From positions 1 to 46,223 of the forward strand of contig JAGQSS010000005.1 of the NCBI GenBank assembly GCA_020439405.1: a DNA stretch of 46,223 nt, in the 5' to 3' direction. This document shows, in pieces, positions 40,489 through 46,223 of this stretch (positions are counted from its first letter, which is position 1; each line of letters begins with the position of its first letter). The stretch comes from Ilumatobacter sp. (GTDB lineage: Bacteria; Actinomycetota; Acidimicrobiia; Acidimicrobiales; Ilumatobacteraceae). The notes beneath the pieces were generated by a model. That model saw nothing but the letters and a program-made list of their open reading frames with translations, searched no databases and was not told where the DNA came from. Position numbers and translations under genes: made by a program.

Positions 40489-41327
40489 CGAACCTCCAGG
40501 CGCTCGGTGTGCTCCGCCAGACGATCGAACTCGACGACGATCGCCGTCGCATTGTCGCGGCCACCCTCTCCTCTCGCCGCACGGAGCAGGTCGTCGACCA
40601 CCTCTCGGCACGTCGGGGCGCTCATCGCCTCGATCATGCGCGCGTCGGTGAGCTGACCGTGCACACCGTCGGTGCAGATCACGAGTCGGTCACCGGCGGC
40701 GATGGAGAACGACAGTGCGTCGAACGCTCCGACGCCGGACGATCGGCCGAGGAACGACGTGAGCGCGTCGAGGCGAACCCGGCGGCGAGCGACGGCCTCG
40801 AGCGGAACGCCGGACGCGAGCAGTTCGTTGCGGATCGTGTGGTCGCGTGTGAGCAACTCGAGGGCGCCGTCACGCGAGCGATACACGCGCGAATCGCCGA
40901 CGCTCACGACCACGACGTGGCTGCGATGCGCCGACACCATGACGAACGTCGTGCCGAGCCGTGGCGTCCCTGCAGCGCGCCCGGCGACGACGACCTCGGC
41001 GTTCGCTGCGGCGAGGACGTCGTGAGCCGAACCCTCCGTGACGTCGCGGACGGTCGCGGCGACGTGTGCGACGGCCGTCGATGCAGCGAGTGCCCCACCC
41101 GCGTTGCCGCCGATGCCGTCTGCGACGACGAAGAGACGGTCGTCGACGGCCGCCCAGTCGTCCTCGTTGGCGGCGCGCACCGACCCGATGTCGGAGTCGC
41201 CCGCCCAGTCGACGACGCGGAACGGTCCGAGCGATCCGTCGAGTCGCATCTGTGCGAGCACGCCGTCCTCTTCGGTCGGTGTCGTGTCCTCGTCGACCTC
41301 AGCTCCCACCGGTGCCGCCTCCCACAT
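40485..41327 (-). CDS. PP2C-type protein serine/threonine phosphatase
   Basis: A 280 aa metal-dependent phosphatase of the PPM/PP2C family (PstP/Stp1-like) that would remove phosphate from Ser/Thr residues. The metal-binding and catalytic motifs are all there: RAANEDD at 51-57, VVADGIGG at 67-74, VVSVGDSRVYR in the middle, VICTDGVHG and RDNATAIVV at the end. There is no membrane segment. It overlaps the repeat/TM protein upstream by 29 bases and the FHA gene downstream by 4. No partner kinase lies in this window. A PP2C among FHA proteins suggests that phosphorylation controls the neighbouring secretion-like machinery. Confidence 0.93.
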   Translation of the reverse strand: MWEAAPVGAEVDEDTTPTEEDGVLAQMRLDGSLGPFRVVDWAGDSDIGSVRAANEDDWAAVDDRLFVVADGIGGNAGGALAASTAVAHVAATVRDVTEGSAHDVLAAANAEVVVAGRAAGTPRLGTTFVMVSAHRSHVVVVSVGDSRVYRSRDGALELLTRDHTIRNELLASGVPLEAVARRRVRLDALTSFLGRSSGVGAFDALSFSIAAGDRLVICTDGVHGQLTDARMIEAMSAPTCREVVDDLLRAARGEGGRDNATAIVVEFDRLAEHTERLEVR

Positions 41328-42042
41328 CGCTCGGTTGCGGATCGTCGACCGCAGGGGGCGGTGTCGGCTCGGTCGGCCCCGGGTCGTCGGATCCGCCGTC
41401 GGCGAGGACGAACACCCAGACGGCGAAGGCGATCGTCACGAGTGCCAACGCCGCTCCCAAGCCGATCGCGATGGCCCGCCACGGCCCGTGATCGATCTCC
41501 TGGCGACGCTCCGGTTCGGTCGGCATGACCGTTCTCGGGGGCGGCCGCCATCCCGCGCCGGCGAGCGACGGCGTCGGGTCGTCGGAAGCAGACGTCTCTA
41601 CCCGTGTTGCCGGCGTCGATCGCGACTCGGGTGCGGGGAGGTCGGCGAGGGTCGAGGCGGTCGCCGTCGACGGGGTAGGCGGCGACACCGGAGCCTCGAG
41701 TGGTGGCAGTGCGGCGGGTTGCCGAGGAGCCGCTCGCACGTCGTCAGCGAGCCGTCGCACCTCGTCGAGTGCCGCATCGTCGGCACCGACCGTCCGGTCG
41801 TCGTCGGCACCGGTGTTGGTGTCGGTGCTGCTGCCGGCGGCCGCGCGGGCGTCGCGCTGGGCGCGCGCCTCGGCGGCGAACCGCTGGAGTTCCTCGAGCG
41901 ATGTGTCGTCGGCGCCGACGGTGACGTCGTCGGCGTCGTCGTCGGGCGCTCCGGCGTTGCGGGCCGAGACGTCGGCCGCCAGTCGTCGCAGCTCGGCCAT
42001 CGTCGCGTCGTCGGCGTCGACCGTGCGGTCGTCGTCAGTCAT
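41299..42042 (-). CDS. Single-span membrane protein with three Thr-containing repeats
   Basis: A 247 aa protein of no recognised family. The N-terminal 105 residues hold three copies of a motif of the form D-[RV]-T-V-[DG]-A-D-D-x-x-[LM]-x-E-[LV]-[RQ]-R, with the threonine at 7, 41 and 84. A Pro/Thr-rich linker (110-180) leads to one membrane helix (about 189-213) and a short Asp/Pro/Gly tail. Thr flanked by acidic residues in repeated copies is what a kinase/FHA docking site could look like, and FHA and PP2C genes follow directly. I prefer the ATG at 42042, with AAGG 6 bases upstream, over the one at 42048. The role is inferred only from context. Confidence 0.65.
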   Translation of the reverse strand: MTDDDRTVDADDATMAELRRLAADVSARNAGAPDDDADDVTVGADDTSLEELQRFAAEARAQRDARAAAGSSTDTNTGADDDRTVGADDAALDEVRRLADDVRAAPRQPAALPPLEAPVSPPTPSTATASTLADLPAPESRSTPATRVETSASDDPTPSLAGAGWRPPPRTVMPTEPERRQEIDHGPWRAIAIGLGAALALVTIAFAVWVFVLADGGSDDPGPTEPTPPPAVDDPQPSDVGGGTGGS

Positions 42043-44452
42043 CGGCATCCTTCATCGTGTCGTCCATCATGGCCCGATCCGGTCCGGCGGTGACCAAGAC
42101 CGCGCCGTCGCCGGTCGGGCCGGTCGGACCGGTCGGTTCGTCGACCGACAGCGGATCGTGCAGGAAGAGCGGCCGCGGGTCGACGCGGTGTTTCAGCCGT
42201 GCCCACCGACCCTGCCGTCTCGAGATCTGGTCGATCAGGGCGTCCGACTTCGACCAGGCCGCCACCGCTGCCGCGTCGTCGGCGGGCGAGGGATGGTACG
42301 CGGCCTGGTCGGCATCATGGGCGAGGGCGAGCAGAACGGCGCCGTCGTCGGGGTCGACGAGGTCGGCGGCGGCGAGACCACGGGCGAACTCGCTGGTGGT
42401 CGCGTTCGTGCGCGGCGTGGCGCCGAGCTCGCTGTACCGGTCGACGACCTCACACCAGGCGCCCGCAACTCGACGCGACGGCGTCGGCGCATGTCGACGA
42501 CGATCGGTGCGCCGACGCTTGAGGACCACGACCAGCAACGCGCCGCCGACCACGGCCACGATCGGGAGCGACACACCGACGCCGAGCGCGATCGCGCCGA
42601 CCGGGATGCCGGCTCCACCCGAATCGTCGTCCGCGGCGTCGTCGTCCTCCTCGTCGGTGTCGACGTCGGTGTCGCGATCGAGCTCCGGAGGGAGCACGGG
42701 CGGCGGCGGGTCGGGTGGCGGGTTCGGGACCGCGACCTCACGCTGCGAGCGGCCCTCCTGCGTCTCCTCGGGCTCTCGATCACGGGGCGGCGTCACGTCG
42801 AACGGGATCCAACCGATTCCGTCGAACTCGACCTCGATCCACGCGCCCATGTCGTCCGCCACGACGTCGAGTCGGTCACCGTCCCAGCGACCGTCGGTGT
42901 CGTCGTCGTCGATGAGGTAGCCGACCACCACGCGGGCGGGCAGCCCGACGCTGCCGGCGAGGAGCCCGGCGGTCGCTGCATACTGCTCCTCGAAGCCGAC
43001 GATCCGCTCCGGGTCGTCGACGAACTCGGCCAGACGGGCCAGACGATGACCGGACCGACCGGTTTCGGAGTTCTCGCGGCTGTCGTAGAAGCCGCCGTCG
43101 ACGAGCGCGGTGCGAATCGCCTCGACCTGTTCCCAGCCGACGTCGGCGCCCTCGAGCACATCGCCGGCGAAGCTCCGCAGCTGCGGTGCCGCGAGGTCGA
43201 CCGGCGGTCGGAGGGTGACGGTGGCGCCACGCAGGTCGACCTCGCCGATCGACGGCGGCACGACCGCGTCGACGTCGTACACGAGGCCGGGGTCGGGCCC
43301 GTCCGGCGGCAGCGCCAACGTGCCGGTGTCGGCGTTGAACCGCAGATCGAGGTCGGCGTCGCTGTCGATCTCGACCGGCCATCCGGGCAGCGGCATCCAC
43401 ACGGGATCGAAATCACCACCCGCCAGTCGGTCGAGGTCGACGATCTCGATCGTGGTCGTCACTGGGCGCCACGACTCGACGGTGCCGTCGGTCGGCGGCG
43501 GGAAGACCGTATCGACCGGACGGAACTCGCCGCCGGCGTCGCCGTCCTCGTCGGCGACGGCCCAGAACTCGCTGTTGTAGTGATCGAGCACCGCCAGCGC
43601 GAACCGGTCGGGCCGATCGGCGGAGGTGACGGTGAAGACGACCCGGTCGGCGTTCGCGTCCTGGAGTGCCGCCTTCACCTGGACCAACGGTGTCGGCTCC
43701 TCGAGCGGATCGAACGGCGGCACCTGGAACTCGCGCAGGTCGAACCGGTCGTTCGCCGAGGCGAGCGGCAGGCGTGGACCGACGACCGGGGCGAGCACGG
43801 CGACGAGCGCGATCACGACGAGTGCCGCGACCGATCCGCCGGACCGCCGACGTGGCTCGACCGTCAGGTCGTCCGACATCACCTCCCGTTCGGTGCGGCG
43901 CCGCTGCTGGACGAATCCGAGTAACAGTGCGCCGGCGACCAGGGCCATGCCCTGGGCGAGCGCGACCGTACGGTCCTCGAGCGTGATCAGCAACGAGAAG
44001 GCGAGCGCACCGATCGGACCCAGCGCGGCCAGGCCGGGCGTTCGGTCCGAACGGAGGAGTTCACCACCGACCATCGAACCGACCCAGGCAACCGTGAACG
44101 GCAGCACGCGGAACTCGGCGGTCAGGTCGGCGGGGGGGCTCGACGACAGCACCTGCGCCCACCCGTTGATCAATCCGTCGGCGAAGGTCACGAACGCCGA
44201 CGGGGTCGGTACCCCCTCGGCGGCGACCGCACCGAGCACCGCGAACGCGACGAGCGACACGAGCATGCTCTCGGGCACCGAGAGCCGGAGCGCCCGACCG
44301 GCGAAGGCGACGAGCGTCGCGCCGATCGCGCCGATCGCGGCAGCCGGCAGGAACGACCAGTCGCTGAAAACGCCTTGGAAGCCGAGCGCCGCGACGAACG
44401 ACATGACGGTGACGATCGTCGCGGGGACGAGGTCGTGTCGTGGATCGGTCAC
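42035..44452 (-). CDS. TgpA-like transglutaminase-fold membrane protein, catalytic residues lost
   Basis: An 805 aa protein: six or seven membrane segments (about 10-215), an extracytoplasmic transglutaminase-like region (about 440-560), one further membrane helix (about 640) and a cytoplasmic C-terminal DUF4129-like tail. The core is recognisable from SVGLPARVVVGYL and WIPFDVTPP. However, the position of the catalytic Cys is Glu488 (GFEEQYA where GxCExFA is expected) and the His of HAW is Gly536 (MGAWIEV). Only Asp552 remains. It is probably a binding or structural protein, not a protease or transglutaminase. It overlaps DUF58 by 4 bases, in the usual MoxR-DUF58-TgpA order. Confidence 0.8.
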   Translation of the reverse strand: MTDPRHDLVPATIVTVMSFVAALGFQGVFSDWSFLPAAAIGAIGATLVAFAGRALRLSVPESMLVSLVAFAVLGAVAAEGVPTPSAFVTFADGLINGWAQVLSSSPPADLTAEFRVLPFTVAWVGSMVGGELLRSDRTPGLAALGPIGALAFSLLITLEDRTVALAQGMALVAGALLLGFVQQRRRTEREVMSDDLTVEPRRRSGGSVAALVVIALVAVLAPVVGPRLPLASANDRFDLREFQVPPFDPLEEPTPLVQVKAALQDANADRVVFTVTSADRPDRFALAVLDHYNSEFWAVADEDGDAGGEFRPVDTVFPPPTDGTVESWRPVTTTIEIVDLDRLAGGDFDPVWMPLPGWPVEIDSDADLDLRFNADTGTLALPPDGPDPGLVYDVDAVVPPSIGEVDLRGATVTLRPPVDLAAPQLRSFAGDVLEGADVGWEQVEAIRTALVDGGFYDSRENSETGRSGHRLARLAEFVDDPERIVGFEEQYAATAGLLAGSVGLPARVVVGYLIDDDDTDGRWDGDRLDVVADDMGAWIEVEFDGIGWIPFDVTPPRDREPEETQEGRSQREVAVPNPPPDPPPPVLPPELDRDTDVDTDEEDDDAADDDSGGAGIPVGAIALGVGVSLPIVAVVGGALLVVVLKRRRTDRRRHAPTPSRRVAGAWCEVVDRYSELGATPRTNATTSEFARGLAAADLVDPDDGAVLLALAHDADQAAYHPSPADDAAAVAAWSKSDALIDQISRRQGRWARLKHRVDPRPLFLHDPLSVDEPTGPTGPTGDGAVLVTAGPDRAMMDDTMKDADD

Positions 44453-45612
44453 CTCGCCACCCGTCCCCAGGCGTGCCGGAAGCCATCGAGGTCGTCGATG
44501 TCGATGATGCGGGCGCCGGGGACGGCGCCGACGTCGATCGTGCCCGTCGGCCAGGTGCGGACGACGATGATGCGCGCACGGCGACGCGCCTGCGAGACCA
44601 CGGGGAGCAGGTCGACGGGCGCGAGCCCACCGGTGACGACGACCACCGCCGACGTCCCCGCCTCGGCGCGGATGCCCGTGAGCACGGCGGCGGTCAGGTC
44701 GCCGTCGTCGACCGGTTCGGCACCGGCGAGGCGGTCGAGGATGTCGTCGCGTCCGCCCGGCTTGGACCGTCCGACGAGCGGGCCGGACGTGGTCCAGATC
44801 GCCAACGGCTCCTGGTGCAGCAACGACGACACACCGAGCGACGCCACGACCTCCATCGCGACCTCGAAGGTCGGGCCGTCGAGACTGGTCCGACGGTCGT
44901 CGAGCACCACGAGCAGCTGGGGTCGACGGTTGTCGACGTAGTGACGAACCATCGGGCTGCCGACACGTGCGGTCGACATCCAGTGGATGTGGCGGAAGTC
45001 GTCGCCGGGTTGGTACTCGCGCAGTGCATGGAAGGCGACGTCGCCGGCCGGCGAGGCATCGGATGTCGGGCCCTCGAGGTCCTTGGCGAAGCCGACCGGC
45101 AGCGGGGCGAGCGGTTCGTAACGCGGGTGGACGTAGAACGGCTGCGCGTCGGCGTGGCGGACTTCGCGCCGCATGATGTGGAGTGGGTCGTGGCGCGAGA
45201 TGACGGCAGGTCCGACCGTGATCACGCCGCGCCGGTCGGTCGGCAGCCCGTACACCGTCTGGTGGCTCGCTCCGGCGGCGAGACCGGGGACGTCGACGCG
45301 CACGAACCGATCGTCGACGGCGTCCTCGATCGTGCGCGCTCGCAGCGGCGAACCAGTCGGGTTCGCGACGTCGAGCACGGCGACCGCACGGTCGCCGACC
45401 ATCACCCTCGGCGGGTCGAGCAACCGCGAGACGTCGACCCGCATCCGACCGACGATGAACGGCAGTGCGATCGCCGCTGCGAGGAGGCAGCCAGCAGCCA
45501 CGACCATCAGCTCCACCCACCCCAGCTGCCAGCCGCCGACGTACCCGACCACGCCGAGGCCGAGGACGAGTGCGCCGGCGGCGGTCAGCGGGATGCGGGG
45601 GATTTGTGGCAC
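44449..45612 (-). CDS. DUF58 domain protein (MoxR partner)
   Basis: A 387 aa protein with two N-terminal membrane helices (about 10-55), a beta-rich domain and the DUF58 signature YQPGDDFRHIHWMSTAR around residues 200-216, followed by a vWA-like alpha/beta region (PQLLVVLDDRRTS). DUF58 proteins are regularly encoded with MoxR ATPases and may present clients to them. The GTG at 45612 lies 32 bases after the MoxR stop, and the 3' end overlaps the TgpA-like start (GTGA). The DxSxS metal site of vWA domains is degenerate (DDRRTS). The precise role is unknown. Confidence 0.88.
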   Translation of the reverse strand: MPQIPRIPLTAAGALVLGLGVVGYVGGWQLGWVELMVVAAGCLLAAAIALPFIVGRMRVDVSRLLDPPRVMVGDRAVAVLDVANPTGSPLRARTIEDAVDDRFVRVDVPGLAAGASHQTVYGLPTDRRGVITVGPAVISRHDPLHIMRREVRHADAQPFYVHPRYEPLAPLPVGFAKDLEGPTSDASPAGDVAFHALREYQPGDDFRHIHWMSTARVGSPMVRHYVDNRRPQLLVVLDDRRTSLDGPTFEVAMEVVASLGVSSLLHQEPLAIWTTSGPLVGRSKPGGRDDILDRLAGAEPVDDGDLTAAVLTGIRAEAGTSAVVVVTGGLAPVDLLPVVSQARRRARIIVVRTWPTGTIDVGAVPGARIIDIDDLDGFRHAWGRVAR

Positions 45613-45644
45613 GGGTCGATCGGCGGACGTCGATGGGCGCAGGG

Positions 45645-46223
<579 letters not shown>

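Noticed and set aside
41525-43924. Plus-strand open frame of 799 codons across the repeat/TM and TgpA-like genes
   Set aside because: It spans two real minus-strand genes and their junction, with Ser/Arg-rich shadow composition.

Overview
The window is GC-rich throughout, with frequent GTG starts, many 1-4 base stop/start overlaps and start codons often placed only 6-8 bases after a TAnnnT hexamer (probable leaderless transcripts). Together with an F420-type oxidoreductase, WXG100 proteins and FHA-FtsK ATPases this points to an actinobacterium. My best guess is the Acidimicrobiia (Ilumatobacter-like), but that placement is inference. Coding density is very high: there is no gene-free stretch over 300 bases, and I saw no tRNA, rRNA, transposase or CRISPR-cas genes.

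Left part (1-20520), housekeeping and catabolism. A membrane GGDEF-EAL protein is followed by a minus-strand group: GNAT-like protein, PlsC-like acyltransferase, patatin-like lipase and a GH32 fructosidase. Next is a galactoside cluster: galactokinase, a GH2 beta-galactosidase and a GH36 alpha-galactosidase. With GH32 these could degrade raffinose-type oligosaccharides, lactose-like galactosides and sucrose or fructans, but no transporter or regulator lies beside them. Then come a penicillin-acylase-family lipoprotein, an acyl-CoA dehydrogenase, a two-gene K+/H+ antiporter unit (RCK_C regulator plus CPA2 antiporter), a SnoaL-like protein bracketed by unusual near-palindromic repeats, an LLM-class oxidoreductase and thpR.

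Right part (20533-46223), a two-part WXG100/type VII-like secretion region. Locus A (20533-26207, minus strand) has a tandem-fused double WXG100 protein, a truncated Rhs-type protein and a 1453-residue FHA-FtsK ATPase. An unrelated island (26329-31771) follows: AttH-like lipocalin, TRIC channel, DUF6204, a hypothetical protein, an MFS exporter and a beta-propeller protein. Locus B (31795-46223, minus strand) has two units. The upstream unit is MoxR-DUF58-transglutaminase-like protein, a single-span protein with three Thr-containing repeats, a PP2C phosphatase and an FHA protein. The downstream unit is a WXG100 pair, a large WXG-type substrate candidate, a hypothetical protein, an FHA protein and a second FHA-FtsK ATPase.

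How it may fit together. Three transcription starts in loci A and B share one bipartite promoter: a GGGGA/TCCCC-type dyad running into ATTYCG, then exactly 16 bases, then CGTACSGT. The two loci therefore look like one regulon. No EccB, EccD, EccE, mycosin, EssA, EssB or EsaA homologue is visible, so this may be a poorly described type VII-like machine with an FHA/PP2C phospho-signalling layer. That is the most interesting content of the window. The second is the pair of 29-30 bp near-palindrome families around the SnoaL gene.
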